A program made the position numbers and the translations under genes. Under the pieces are notes generated by a model. That model was not told the origin of the DNA, did no database searches, and saw only the letters and a list, made by a program, of their open reading frames with translations. A stretch of DNA of 64,000 bases from Pagrus major (lineage: Eukaryota; Chordata; Actinopteri; Spariformes; Sparidae): positions 16,695,466 through 16,759,465 of the forward strand of contig NC_133236.1 in the NCBI RefSeq assembly GCF_040436345.1, read 5' to 3'. This document shows, in pieces, positions 22,795-35,275 of the stretch. Numbering within the stretch: position 1 is the stretch's first letter; each line of letters starts with the position of its first letter.

Positions 22795-25787
22795 ATGGCT
22801 TGCGAGCCCAATCGTGTCCGGCTGCTATGTATGCTCACATTGACTTTTGGGTTCTTCGTTGTGGAAGTGGTAGTCAGCCGGATGACCGCATCTCTATCGA
22901 TGCTGTCGGACTCCTTTCATATGCTGTCGGACGTCATTGCGTTGGTGGTGGCTCTGGTGGCGGTGCGATTCGCCGAAAAAACCCACTCGACCAACAAAAA
23001 CACCTTCGGGTGGATCCGGGCGGAGGTGATGGGGGCGCTGGTCAACGCCGTCTTCCTCACGGCGCTGTGCTTCACCATCATCCTGGAGGCTATCGAGCGC
23101 TTCACCGAGCCCAATGAGATCGAGAGCCCGGTGATGGTCGCCGGGGTCGGCGCGGCGGGGCTCCTGGTCAACCTGTTCGGACTCTGCTTGTTTCACGGCC
23201 ACGCCGGCGGAGGCCACGGGCATTCCCACGGAGGACACTCTCATGGAAATAAGAACAAGAGGGGCAAGGCTGGGAACGGGTCATCAGGAGAGGAGACCAA
23301 CAACTTGGTGGCAAATCACAACAGTCCTGGTGATGTGAGACCAAGAAAGGGTAAGCGTGGGAAAATGGAGCCTTTGTCGCTGTACTGTACAGTTTCATTA
23401 TGTATTTTTCACGTTTAGATGTGCGTGTCAAAACTCCTATCAGGCCTTATTGTGTCCCACATTTCACCTGATCGCATGTGCTTCACCATATCTCCATTAT
23501 TAACAGTCCAGATTGCGTAAGATTGCACATCTTCAGTATACCAGGAGGACACCCTGCCTGAGTGACTAATCCTTATTGTTTCCTCTGTGACAATGGCTTT
23601 TGGACATCTGTGTTTGTTATGAGATATTCGTTTGTGGGTTATTCTATCCTTGGGAACGTGGCCTTCCTCAGTGACAGAAATTAATGAAGACTCAAGTTTC
23701 ATGCTTTACAAGACTCACTGCAATCTTCTGTCTTATCAACAGGGAGGTGTGTAGAAGCTTGTGTCAGTCTTAGTCTTGAGTCACCCTGTTTTGACAAGTT
23801 TTGACTAGTAGCAGTGTCCCGTTTGTCTAAATTCCTGATAGTCTTGTGTATTATTCTTCTGGATTTATACAGCAGTGATAACCTGATTGTTACATAGCTG
23901 TATCTTATTGTCAGGTAAATACAAGCATGTGAAGAAACAGCTCACCCGTCTGTCTGCTTGTAGTGGTCAGATAAGAGTTTAACCACCCCCTTAAAGAGCT
24001 TCCTCCTCCTCCCTCACTACATACAGAAGACCATGTCTCCCCCACACTGTTAGGCCCCGCCAGTTTCAATAAATGGAGGCTATATCCCCCCACCCCTCCT
24101 CTGCGCGCTGATCGCTGCTACTGGGTCATACATCAGTGTAACCGGCAGCCCCAGCCACACCATTAGCTGTTGATGAATGACCCAGCAGCGTCCCGGGGTG
24201 TAAGCGAGCAGCCATTGCTCAGGTGCCATTCCCCCAGACTTGTGTATGCCTCCTGCAATTACTAACTGAATTTGCTTGATGTAAATTACTGCAAAGTGTT
24301 TTGTAACGTTTAGGATCCCACATGCTGGGGGTTTTCTTTCATATAACCCAGCATGGCTGTCTGGTATGTCTCTCCTGTTTGTAGGAGCAGTTAAAGAACA
24401 GACTGAGTCACAAGAGCTAGAACGTTGCTAAAAAACACGACTCAGTCTACTTAATGGACTGAATGGCTGAGGAAATTGCCGTAGTCATCCTCCTCTTGAC
24501 TGTGAAAAGAGCAGCTCCAACATGTGTCACCTGATAACAATGCAGGTTGAGTTCTGGTCCTTTTGTTTCAAGTTTCAAGCTGCTGCTTCAACCCCAAATT
24601 ATGTAACTGAACAATTTATTAACTGGGTGCTACTGATAGCATCTTCTTGGAATCTCCTCCTGCAGGCCAATTAGTTACACCTTTTGTTTCTGTTGTGAGC
24701 GTATACTTGTTTTTTTCCTGTAATTTCTCAAAGCAACATTTCTAATGTAGTTGCCACTCATGTGATGTCTACATATCTTATTTGAATGCTGCATTGGCAT
24801 TTCAGTGTCAAAGTTCAACTCATCATTAAACTTTTACTCTGTGTTCCCCTGAAGTAAAGTAGCTTCTCTGTTTTATTGTCAGAAATCAGCTGTAAAGACA
24901 GCACAGAGGTGCAGATGAATGGCAACACCCACTATGAGGAGATGGACCACGACCACGACTCATCAGCCCAGCTGAACATGCGCGGAGTCTTCCTCCATGT
25001 GTTGGGCGATGCCCTGGGCTCTGTCATTGTGGTGGTCACTGCTTTAATATTTACCTTTGTGTGGCAGCCCTGCATAGACGGCGAGACGTGTGTGAACCCG
25101 TGCATCAACAGCCACACCACAGACCACCAGCACGTCAACCACACGCTGGTCGACCTGCTGGAAGGTCCGACTATGTCGACCATGAAATTTGCCGGTCCCT
25201 GCTGGGTTCTCTACCTGGATCCCACACTCTGCATCATTATGGTGGGCATCCTGCTGTATACTACCTACCCGCTGCTCAAAGAGTCGGCCCTCATCCTGCT
25301 GCAGACCGTGCCCAAGCAGATCAACATGCACCGGCTCAATGAGCAACTGCTGAGTCTGGACGGCGTCCTTGCCATCCACGAGCTGCACATCTGGCAGCTG
25401 GCTGGCAGCCGCATCATCGCTACAGCGCACATTAAGTGCCACGACCCCACATCTTACATGGAGGTGGCCAAGCGCATCAAGGACTTCTTCCATGACGAGG
25501 GCATCCACGCCACCACCATCCAGCCCGAGTTTGTCACGTTCAACTCGGAGTCTCGAGATTCCCTCTGTGAGCTCTCCTGTCGGACTCAGTGTGCTCCCAA
25601 GCTGTGCTGCGGCTCTGCAGACAAACAGAACACAGACTCTGATAAGAAGGCCGGCAGTGAATGCAAGGCTGCTGCCTCAGCCCTGGAGGGAATCAGAGAG
25701 ACCCTAGAGGAGCCCCCAGCCATTCAGGTGTGTCCTCAGTCAGAGGCCGAGGTTACCATCACCAGAGAGGTGGAGTCGTCTCTGTGA
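22795..25787 (+). CDS. slc30a1: Zinc transporter 1 (ZnT1), complete, two exons
   Basis: Cation-diffusion-facilitator that exports cytosolic zinc across the plasma membrane. Exon 1 is 22795-23350 and exon 2 24883-25787; the join (AAG G|AA) gives 486 aa, a little shorter than human ZnT1 (about 507). Membrane segments run from about residue 8. The first metal pair is His42/Asp46 in SDSFHMLSD, the second His224/Asp228 in LHVLGDALGS. A histidine-rich cytosolic loop (HGHAGGGHGHSHGGHSHG, about 134-151) sits between TM4 and TM5. An extracellular Cys-rich loop (CIDGETCVNPC) lies between TM5 and TM6. The C-terminal domain carries the Cys cluster CELSCRTQCAPKLCC. The start is MACEPNRVRLLCML, preceded by a GC-rich leader. 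Exon 2 overlaps several antisense open frames that are only shadows. Confidence 0.97.
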
Positions 25788-27523
25788 GATGGAGTGGATA
25801 GAGAGAAACGGAGGAGACGCTGGAAAACCACCACACCAGGTTAAAATCATTGTCATGGACGCTGTTATCTTTTTGACCCGCTGCACTGTCATGACCCTGA
25901 CAGTGAAATGGTTCTCCATAGCCTTTTATTCGCTGTAATTTCCCCCGGTTGAGGCTTAAAAACCCTCCCAAAAATGCATTTGAGCCGTTTCTTTTCATCC
26001 TCTCTCTCTCAATATACCCTTCCTCCCAGCCTCTCCTCTACCTCTCGGCCCCTCTCTTGTTGTCTGTTGCCCTGGCAGTATGGCAGCGATGCATGTTGGG
26101 GTTCACTGACCTTATCTCCTCCTGGACTGGAGTGAGGCCTGCATGAGTGTCCCTCATTAACACCGTGTCGTGATGCGTCATCTCGTCCCATGGTGTTTCT
26201 GTGCCAAAGCTTCTTACTGCAGGACTGAAGGGTTCTGGGAGACCTCCTCTCCTCCACAACACACAACACATGCAAGTCGGAGCACACATCACTTGGTTAT
26301 TTTGTTTAGCCTATGGACCTGTTGGCAAAGAGTCTACCTTTTCTGTTTTTTTGCGTAGGCTTTGAGCAGATCTATTTTCTTACCCTCTGGCCCCAAAAGG
26401 AATAATATTGTATTGCATACTAATTTAAGTATTTAAGTTATTAGAAATGATCTGTTTCTCTCTGTAGATGCTGTTTGTAATTAGTTTGGATGATGGAAAC
26501 CTTTTTTCAGTTTTCTGTCTTCTGTCTGTTTTTTGACGGACCATCTATGCTGTAGTCGTTTTTTCAAATGTGACGTTTTCTAATGATTCTGTTCAAGACT
26601 TTCTTCTGGCCTTGACTCAGTTTTAATTGCAGTCATTAGTTGGATACAGAAGCCGTATCAACACCTCTCTCACCTTGCCTTTTAAATACAAGAAACTGCT
26701 GTGGTAGAGCACTAAGTATAATAGACACGGTGTAACTGAACTTCTTGCAACAGCACAGTCACCTGATTTAATGTTCATTTACAAATTTGATGCCTTGCAA
26801 GCCAGAGGGTTAGGTCTGTTGTGAAGAAATGAGCACTGTATGCCATTCTGACAAAATGAAAATGAAACATTCTCTGTATGAATCTGTACTGAAAAGCTTT
26901 CTGATGATGGCTGTTGTCTTTAGTTAAAAATCCTCATGAATGTGATTGGCACCTCGTCACAATCCTTGCTGAGGGAGGTTTTATATTTCCAGGATGTTCT
27001 ACTTTGTTTGCATGACCAAACCGAGACTTGGTGTTCAATTTTTTTAGGAGCTCCACTAAGAGCGCCAGTTGCTGCTTACCAGAACCGGCTGGTATCCCCA
27101 TACATTACTCATAACTGTGTAGGGAATGACTCATCTTACAGCTTTTCTGTCCTCTGCATTGGACAGCTGAGCAGGCTGTTTCTGCTGAATTGAAGTCCAT
27201 ACGGTGGCCTTGGATATTTTCTGAATTTTCACTCATCACCACAGATATCATTTAAAGGTGGTCCATCGGTGCGTTTCATTTTTTCACTCCCGAATAAATG
27301 TGTATGCAATATAGAACTATGTGCTGGGAAATGTATTTTGACGCGTTCCTTCATTTGTAATGTTCGGTCACTTTTATTCTGTGTCTTTTAAGACTTGAGC
27401 TCTATGTTCAAATTGAAAACAAGTGTTTTTTAATTTTAGATATGATGACATGTCAACTGATGTGTTTTTGATATACTATATATCTACAGTACCTGTCCAA
27501 TGTGTCATTGTGAAATAAATAAA
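25788..27523 (+). other. slc30a1 3' UTR with two overlapping polyadenylation signals
   Basis: About 1.7 kb of sequence without an open frame of note follows the stop. AATAAA occurs at 27514-27519 and 27518-27523, overlapping, with a further candidate near 27294. The UTR end is inferred from these hexamers. Confidence 0.6.
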
Positions 27524-28094
27524 ATGTGGCTGTTTGGTACAGTTGATGAAGCCAAATTTGTCTGTCGCCTTATTCTTACTTTCTCAAACCCTTTTAGTCA
27601 GAATAATGGGGTGCCTGGGGAGGTTTTAAATGAAGAAAAAGCCAAAGTAAACCAGCTTTAAGATCCTTTTAGAGATGAATTTGGTTCTTTGAGTCTCTCT
27701 GGGAGAAGCAGTGAGCATAAGCACCTTCCATTTTGAGCCAGTTGTGTTAATGGTATCATGGATGGATTACTGAATAAATAAATAATATTGATATTGATTA
27801 ATATTGATTCTGAACATTTGAAACGGTTTCAATACTCATTTTCCCACAGCACTGATACACCCATTCCAGCTGAACTTTCTTGCTCTCTCCTCTCTCTCCA
27901 GCCTAGTCAGGAGTAAATTAATTTAGATGCTGCTGTGCTCAACACACAGTACACAAGCCTGTAAAGGTATTGAAGTAAGAAATTCCAGTACCGTGGCAAC
28001 GCTATTACTGAGTGAGCCTACTGAGATCGTGCGGGCACAGTGCCCCTGCACCACAGTCTCACACTTCTTGTTGAAACATCAATCACACAACCAA

Positions 28095-28350
28095 CAGAGA
28101 ACCAGAACGACCGCAAAGTGATGCAGAACAGTCACAGAAGCAAAATGGCTACACAAATATGGAAAATGACTAGACACAAACTGCCCCAAAGAGAAAAACA
28201 TATCAAATAAGACACAAAAGGACCACAAAAAAATACAACTGATCAAAAGTGATGGAAAATGACCAGAAATATATGACCACAAAGACGCTAAATGACCACA
28301 AAGAGACAAACATGTCAAATGACCACAAAGAGATGCAAAATGAAGAAAAA
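28095..28350. repeat. Degenerate minisatellite, GACCACAAAGAGAC unit
   Basis: A diverged tandem array in which 'gaccacaaagagac' with 'aaatgaccacaaa' spacers recurs roughly every 20 bases over about 250 bases. Reading it backwards gives the same array in GTCTCTTTGTGGTC form. No protein is supported. Confidence 0.8.
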
Positions 28351-29091
28351 GATATATATATTTTGTGTCTCTTTCCGTCTGGGTGTCTTGCTCTAATATG
28401 AGGGTTGGGGGACCATTTGATCACATTTTAGTTTGCCTGTGGTCTCATAACTCATTCATGGCTGTAGGTTATTTAAGATAAAAAAAGCAGCTGTTCCTGA
28501 TGTAGATTCATGTTAGAATGCTTCAGGTTATTCATTCAGCACAATGAACAAGCACAGCAACCAGAACCAGAGCTTTAAAACTCTGCCGCCATATGAGCAA
28601 TGAAATCAATCCTTAAAGATGACACAGAGCCAATGATGAGAAACTGAAACTGGTATAATTTGTGATCTTTAGTTTTTGTTGAATGACTTCTAACTGTACC
28701 AACACAAACGCTGACCTGATGTTTGCCTTTGCATTTTAAATTCACTTTAGCCATAGAAGTGTGAAGGAGATTAAAGAGGAGATTTAGGTTTAAAGAAGCA
28801 GGTTGGTTAAAAGTCCAGCTGCATGTTTTTGTCTTCAACACGATAGATATCTGCTCTGTAAAACACATCTTGTGAGTTCCTGTGAGGACAATATTAGCAC
28901 CCAGAAGGAAGACATTTAAAATGCAAATTAAACTGTACATGCATAAAACAGTATGTAGCTATTCATGCAGACAGTGGAAGTGCTCTTTGAGGGTTGATTA
29001 ACCAGCCAGAGAAGTTTTAATATAATAGCAATAAAGTTGCCAAATTTATTTAGCTATTTAATTAAACGCACGCACAAAACACAGACGTACA

Positions 29092-29215
29092 AGCAGAGGT
29101 GGAAGAAATATTTAGATCCTTTATTTCTGTGAAAGTAGTAATACTTCAAAAATAAACCATTACAAGTAAAAGTCCAGCATTAAAAATGTTTAAGCAAAGT
29201 GCTCGTCAGGCAAAA
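29092..29215 (+). repeat. Short fish dispersed repeat end (GTGGAAGAA form)
   Basis: 'gaggtggaagaaatatttag', 'atcctttatttctgtgaaag' and 'tacaagtaaaagtccagcat' occur in the order of the common fish element whose opposite end is seen at 1-75 and 14436-14520. Confidence 0.6.
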
Positions 29216-30714
29216 TGTCCCATTTCATAGTGTTTTATATATTATAGGTTTATTATCAATGCATGCAGCAATGTATAAGTTGCCGTAGTTGTGTATTACT
29301 TCTGCCAAAACCTCTTCTTTTAAAGACGGTTCTGTCAATAAATTAGCGTGTGCTGTACATTTTGTACATTTTGAATTTAAACCAACTTGTTTTAAGATTC
29401 CTCAAGAAACGCATCCATCAATTTTCAATGCAACTGAGCGAATAAATGTTGGCAGTATACATTTCTGCAAACCACGTTGAAACTTTACATTTCTTTGCCA
29501 ACATTTTATTCCGCCAGCCCAAAAATGGAAACCAGTTGAATGTTTAACAATGAAACTATGAGGTTAAAAGTTTATTGTGTATGAGGTGAGAATTACAGCT
29601 GATCCAGTCTGACAGGATATTTGTGGCTCATGTCTTCTGGTCCAGGTACAAAACCTCAGACTATCTAAGCAGTAATGATGGTTAAAGGTAAGTCTGACAC
29701 ACAAAGCGTGAGTGAGTTGTGGAGCTGTCATGCTACAATTATATAAGTCCATAATTGCAGCATTTCACAACTGTTCTCTGCGGTGTAAAGAAGCGGATAC
29801 TGCCTTTATCCCGTGGCTGAGTTTCAGTGGTGGCTACTGACTGTGACTGTGGGGCTGACGGAGCGGCTGCCGGCCCGACGGGACTTACGTAAGAGGCCCT
29901 GGGGCATTCCAAAGGCAACAAGAACGGGGCTCTACCCAGCATTCCTCAGTGCTGCCGGGCTGCTCTCTCCTCCCTCTCTGTCCCTTTTCATGTGAACAGA
30001 AAGAGGTTCATGCACACAGCAGCTCCTTTTGTGTGCTCTTTGTTTAAGTCAGGTGTTCTTTGCACCTTTACTGCAGCCTCATTGTATGCAAACAGTTCAG
30101 AGGGTCTGCATGCATCCACTGCTGACATCTGTGTGTGATGTAGCCTTCACCATAGAGGCTACGTTTTCACCTGTGTCCATTTGTTTGTTGGTTTGTCAGC
30201 AGGATTACAAAAAAACTACAGAACGGACTTACAAGAAACTTGGATGGAGGATGTGTCTCGGCCCAAAATAGACCCCATTATCTTTTGGTTGATCCAGATA
30301 AAGGGATGGATCCACGGATTTTGTTTCTCTGTTTTCTTGAACATTGCAAGATTAGCTCTTTTTCCAACATTTTCATTAATTTCTCCAGGAATTTTTATCC
30401 CCCCTTCAATTTAAAGGGGATTTATTGACTTGAAAATCATAAGAACAATAATGGCACATCATAAATGTAATGTGAAGATCAAAAAATTGGATTTTACTGC
30501 AATTGTGCATGTGGTTTGTCCTAGTGGTGTTGCCTTACCTGGCTGTCCAAGATGGCGGATGCGCTTGCACATGTGTGACTCAGATCGGGCTGCTACTCAG
30601 ATTGGGTAGTGACACATATTACTCCTTTAAGTTTAAGGAAGGATCATGGTGTTAGTTTAGTATGCATAAAGGATGTTTACATAGTGATCTTTGAAAACAA
30701 CACCTACCAGAATC

Positions 30715-30840
30715 CTTAAAGCAAAAGTCAGACATTTTGGGGAAACTTGCTTTCTGGTGGAGAGTTTGAGAAGAAGATTGATACAAATCTCAAGTCTTTA
30801 TGTTAAATATGAAATTACAGTCAGCAGCTAACACATAAAC
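30715..30840 (-). repeat. Dispersed repeat, GCTAAGCTAAGCTAAC family, inverted copy
   Basis: 'cagacattttggggaaactt', 'gctttctggtggagagtttg' and 'agaagaagattgatac' match, in inverted sense, the distal part of the family (see 43858-44015 and 48385-48500). The GCTAAGC core is not clear here, so this is a partial copy. Confidence 0.6.
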
Positions 30841-30849
30841 TATAAACCA

Positions 30850-31250
30850 GGCCCCCAGGACGAGCGCCAGGCTCTGAAGCCAGTTTTCGTAGTGGCCAAA
30901 CCATCTAATTTTATCATCACGTGATGCACTGCGGCCCAAAAATACTTTTCCCCATAAGCTAACATTGTGAAAGAAGCATCTGTAAAATGGTGGATACATT
31001 TTTTTTAAATGTCACAACCCCCGCGAAATGAGCCACTTGGTCCAATAAAATTTAGAAAGTCTAGAAGAGCTGCACGATTATATTATTTTATCCTCATTCA
31101 AGTTAGCCAGGCGCTAAACCAGAAGTTAGCCGGCTCGGTTGGCAGAAGTCTCTAGTGCGCACGCTCTACAGGCCCAACAACACGGAAGATCCGGGTATTT
31201 TTATCGAGCCATTTTGGCTTCATGCGCCGCTGAGCAGCTCTCAGAAGAAT
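30850..31250 (+). repeat. Dispersed element with an inverted partner at 34720-35110
   Basis: Blocks 'gaagccagttttcgtagtgg', 'ccaataaaatttagaaagtc', 'agaagagctgcacgatta', 'aaaccagaagttagcc', 'gcagaagtctctagtgcgca' and 'ccgctgagcagctctcag' reappear in reverse complement and in order at 35110-34720. Both are copies of one non-coding element, lying inverted about 3.8 kb apart. Confidence 0.8.
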
Positions 31251-31468
31251 GAAAATGTTAAACTTTTCCTTTAAAGACTCTCCTAGTATGTAGATGAACA
31301 CATAAAACCACATAAAACCTATCAAATTAACAGTTTGTACAATAAAAAAAGGGTCACGTCAGATTTGTCCTGACAGTTAAACAGGCACGAACCCCCCATA
31401 ACAATAAAGGATGACATAACTGACAATGTGGGGTATTTTAAGTCCAGTACCCAGCCTTACAGTGTGTA

Positions 31469-31469
<1 letters not shown>

Positions 31470-31509
<40 letters not shown>
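31470..31509. repeat. TG microsatellite
   Basis: About 19 TG units in an uninterrupted run. Confidence 0.98.
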
Positions 31510-31917
31510 TTGCACCAGGCCATCTGTCTCCCTGGCTTTGTCCCTGGGATTTTCAGACAGGGTGAGCAGCAGGACATGAGGTTGAGCTCAGAGGGGGGAG
31601 AGAGGGGGGATGAGGGGGTGAACACTGGACCCGAGGGTCAGAGGTCACTCAGCTCCTAAATGGGTTCACCTTTGCTAACGCAGCATTTGTAGGTGCAGCG
31701 ACGTGCGTAAGCTCAAACTCTGCCGTCATTCAGCAGAGGGGAGAGCAGCACACAATGCCCCAAAAGAGGCGTCCTGATGATTCCTGAAACGTAGCTTCAG
31801 TGTCTCTTCTGTGTCACCAAGCTAATTCATTTTTCTCAAAAATAGTTACCAGGTGATCTTTGGAAAAACTAGAAGGTGGTGAGACAACATTACATGACAA
31901 TTAGATGGATTTTTTTA

Positions 31918-32045
31918 AACTTTGGACAGAGCCAGGCTAGTTATTTCCCTCTGTTTCCAGTCTTTGTGCTAAGCTAAGCTAACTAGCTGTAGCTTCATAT
32001 TTTACCACATAAATATGAGAGTGGTATCTCTGTCAAACTAATGTC
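31918..32045 (+). repeat. Dispersed repeat, GCTAAGCTAAGCTAAC family, copy 3
   Basis: 'tttggacagagccaggctag', 'ctgtttccagtctttgtgct', then AAGCTAAGCTAACTAGCTG, and 'aaatatgagagtggtatctc'. It is close to the copy at 13777. Confidence 0.8.
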
Positions 32046-32889
32046 AAACGTAAAATATAACTCCTCTACCAAAACAGGCCGGGGGAGAGCAGGAGGAGGT
32101 TTATACTGTACAGCGCAAACATTTTAGATTAGATTAGAATTTAAACACTAACGTCAAATGAGTATAAATAAATATAGTCCATTAGGTATGAAATAGGGGG
32201 TGATTTCATCCTGTTTGTCCTCTGTCGTGTTAAAAGAAAAAGGGGAATAAAGCTGACAGTGAAAGTGACTGCGATCAGTGACCTCTGAGCTTTGTTTAGA
32301 GAGAAAGAGTACACTGTGTCAAACTGTATAGTCCCATTTACAGACAAGAGACTGCGGTTTCACTGCTGCTGGGGTCAATTCACTCTCAGTAGCTACTATC
32401 AATTCAGGAGCTGGACTGTCTGCCTAGACTTTTACCAAGACATTTCCTCTCCAAAAGGCCAGAGAGGTTAAAAACTTTTGAAGTAAATTGACCTGGATTT
32501 TTGAATGTGTTTGATATCAAATATTCATTATTGGGCTTCAAGCTTCAAAAGGATTTCTCTTGTTATTTCACCAGACAGTCAGATTGTCAGATGTGAAACT
32601 GAGCCTGATGGTCTGACAGGTTTTCTTTTAATTCAACAAATACAGAAATACTGAAGTGAAACACTTACAGGTTTCCCTGTGTGTCAGTCAGTGTGTGGGC
32701 TGTAAAGATAAACTGATGACTCTAGAGGACTTCAGGGAGGATGATGCGTATTGCTTGTTTCACTTCCTTTGTTCTGCACTTTCTAAAGAGCACTTTTGTT
32801 TACTTCATGAAATTTAGGGCTTCTTATTACTACACAGCAACTGAAACTGTACCATACTTTTTTTTTATCATCTTCCTTCTTTTTCATTG

Positions 32890-33020
32890 TATTTTTAACA
32901 GAATAAAATATCTCAACAACCATTGATTGTCAATTTTGCGGAGGCATTCATGGTCCCCAAAGATTGCCTGCCTTTGGTGCTTCTGACTTTTGCTTTAGTG
33001 CTCGACATTTGTGTCTTTAG
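32890..33020 (+). repeat. Dispersed repeat, 'attcatggtccccaa' family
   Basis: 'aacaaccattgattgtcaat', 'ggcattcatggtccccaaag' and 'gagtgaaatgtcccaac' match parts of 37195-37430 ('agtgaaatgtctcagcaact', 'attcatggttctcagatgat'), and the 'gacattcatggtgagg' stretch near 38150. It is a short non-coding fish repeat. Confidence 0.6.
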
Positions 33021-33279
33021 AGTGAAATGTCCCAACCCCCTACAACACGCGGGAAATCCAGGGTATGAGTAGATGAGCCTGTAATTTAAAAGAGGGAAAT
33101 CCAAACTTCTGGCTCAGAGAGTGAAAAAATATGAGAAGGATCTTCCTGGACTTCACTACAGGGCTGTCCTCTCCCACACTCCTCTCAGAAACCTTTAATC
33201 TGACCACATGTTCGTACCCACAAAAGACCTGACAGTCTCAGAGAGAGATTAGGAGGGCTGGAATGTTAACCAGCTCTCT

Positions 33280-33317
33280 GGTGGTGGTGGTGGTGATGAT
33301 GATGATGACGATGAGCA
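33280..33317. repeat. Trinucleotide repeat (GGT/GAT)
   Basis: A GGT run followed by a GAT run in one short imperfect array. Confidence 0.9.
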
Positions 33318-33627
33318 GCGGGGGGGAGAAGTCCTCAAATCCTTCATAGAACTAAAATAGAAACACCACATTGGTACATTGCTCATTAAAAGTCCACTGC
33401 AGTTTAAAATCTATCAGCAATTATTAGCATCAATATGTGGCTCATTCTGACTGGTCTTGGATCTCAAGTGTTCGGTTTTTAATGTTTCCAGATCACCTGA
33501 AGGATTACATACCCCTCTACGGATGGAGAACATGATCTAAAACCCTTTAGATAAAATTAGCCAGCAGAAATGTTGATCAATATGTTTTGTCCTTATAAAT
33601 CCAATCAAATCAAGGGAAAATATGCTA

Positions 33628-33785
33628 ACTTGCTTTCTTGTCGCAGGATTGATGAGCAGATCAATACCACTCTGCCTGTGTGGTCAATACAAAGCTGATG
33701 CTAGCAGCAGGGTCGCTTAGCTTAGCATAAAGACTGGAGACTGAGAAAAACAGCTAGCCTGGCTCTATCCGAAGATTAAAAAAAA
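33628..33785 (-). repeat. Dispersed repeat, GCTAAGCTAAGCTAAC family, inverted copy
   Basis: 'cttagcttagcataaagact', 'ggagactgagaaaaacagct' and 'agcctggctctatccgaag' are the reverse complement of the copies at 13777 and 31918. Confidence 0.75.
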
Positions 33786-34719
33786 CTATCAGCCCCTTTT
33801 TAAAGCTCATTAATAAACACATTATATCTTTTTTTTTTAATGTTGAAAACGTCAGGAAGAGCCCCAGAGGAGGGATCCCTCTCACAGGACGGACAGACAT
33901 GCAATAGATGTCGCATGTGCAGAACAGAACAACAAAATCACAGTTTTCAAAATTGCATTGACAGAATATCTGATATAAATGATAAAATATGTAAAGTGTG
34001 TCTCACATTCTTCCTCAGTACACAGTTTGCTTATTTGTCAGGGTGACCGCTCAGATGTCATGACCTGTGAAGTGCGGAACGTTGCAGAAAAAAGATAGAG
34101 AGAGATTTTGATAAGGCTATAAAATGAGATAAGAGAAACTTTATTGATGATTCTCAGGGAAAGGGAAGTGTCAAATAAGCATTAGCGCAAGAAGAGAGCG
34201 GTGAAAAACAGAACGTTAAGGTACGAAATAATACTACACCAAAGATACTGTAGATAGTAACCATAATGTACACTCAGTGGCCACTTTATTAGATACACTT
34301 ACAACCTAATACAACTGTCCTGCCACAAAGTAAATGATGCCTGTAGGTTGACACTATAATAGAGGTGGTATTTAATTTCTATGTTTAAGATTCAGGTCTC
34401 TTCTCAGTACACAGTAACGTAGTCCAGATACTCAACCCCAACTTTAAAGGTCATATTGATAACATTTTTTATGTATACAAATGATTTTTTAAAAATAATA
34501 CATCTATGTCTTTTCCTTAAAAACATTATGATTGTGAATTAACAATGTTTGTCGGGGCCAAATGATTGTTTTGTTTATCTCTGTGTAAGAATTCTCATGG
34601 TGGGTTCAAGCTTCTAACAAGGTTTGTGAGCCAATTATATAATGTTGTTGGTATCATGTGGTATCTGTGTTTCGTCAGCATCAACGGTCTTGGTAGTTCC
34701 CAGTTTGTGGGGAAAAAAA

Positions 34720-35110
34720 ACATAAAAAATGGCTGATTTCTACAGTATGCACCTAGCATACTGCACAGCCAAGGACGTTACAGTAAAATCTGGATACAGT
34801 GTTGGAGGTAGAGCCCCATTCATTTCTATGAAAGCTGCTCAGTGGCGTATTGAAGCCAACATGGCCGGACTTCCTGGCTTTGATATTACCCAGATCTTCC
34901 ATTTTGTGGGGCCCATCAAGCGTGCGCACAAGAGACTTCCGCTGTTCGAGCTGTCTAACTTCTGGTTTAACACCCGGCTAAATGATTTAATCTTGCAGCT
35001 CTACTAGACTTTCACAATTTTATTGTACCGAATGGCTTAACTTATGATAGTCAATGGAAAAAAGTCTGGCCACTACAAAAGTTGGCTTTAAAGCCCAGCG
35101 CTCTTCCTGG
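34720..35110 (-). repeat. Dispersed element, inverted partner of 30850-31250
   Basis: Reverse complement of the element at 30850-31250 over nearly its full length, including 'ctctactagactttcacaat' against 'agaaagtctagaagagctgc'. It is nested inside the element with inverted ends at 34270-35475. Confidence 0.8.
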
Positions 35111-35124
35111 GGGTTATGTACAGT

Positions 35125-35275
35125 CCTAACATTAGCTAGCATTAGCGACGTTAACATTAGCTAGCATTAGTGACGTTAGCGATATGAGTGTTAGTTATGT
35201 TAGTGGTAGTGATGTTAGTGGTAGCGACGTTAGTGGTAGTGATGTTAGTGTTAGCAAGGTAGCAAAGTTAGCCAC
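35125..35275. repeat. Minisatellite, GTTAGTGGTAGTGAT unit
   Basis: Tandem copies of forms like 'gttagtggtagtgatg' and 'gttagtggtagcgac', with an older portion 'acattagctagcattagc' at its left edge. Unit length about 15 with base exchanges (GTGAT/GCGAC). Confidence 0.85.

Noticed and set aside
25044-25508. 154-codon antisense frame in slc30a1 exon 2
   Set aside because: A shadow of the codon bias of the coding strand.
34729-35007. 92-codon frame (MADFYSMHLAYC...)
   Set aside because: Lies wholly in a dispersed element that recurs inverted at 30850-31250, where the frame is not kept.
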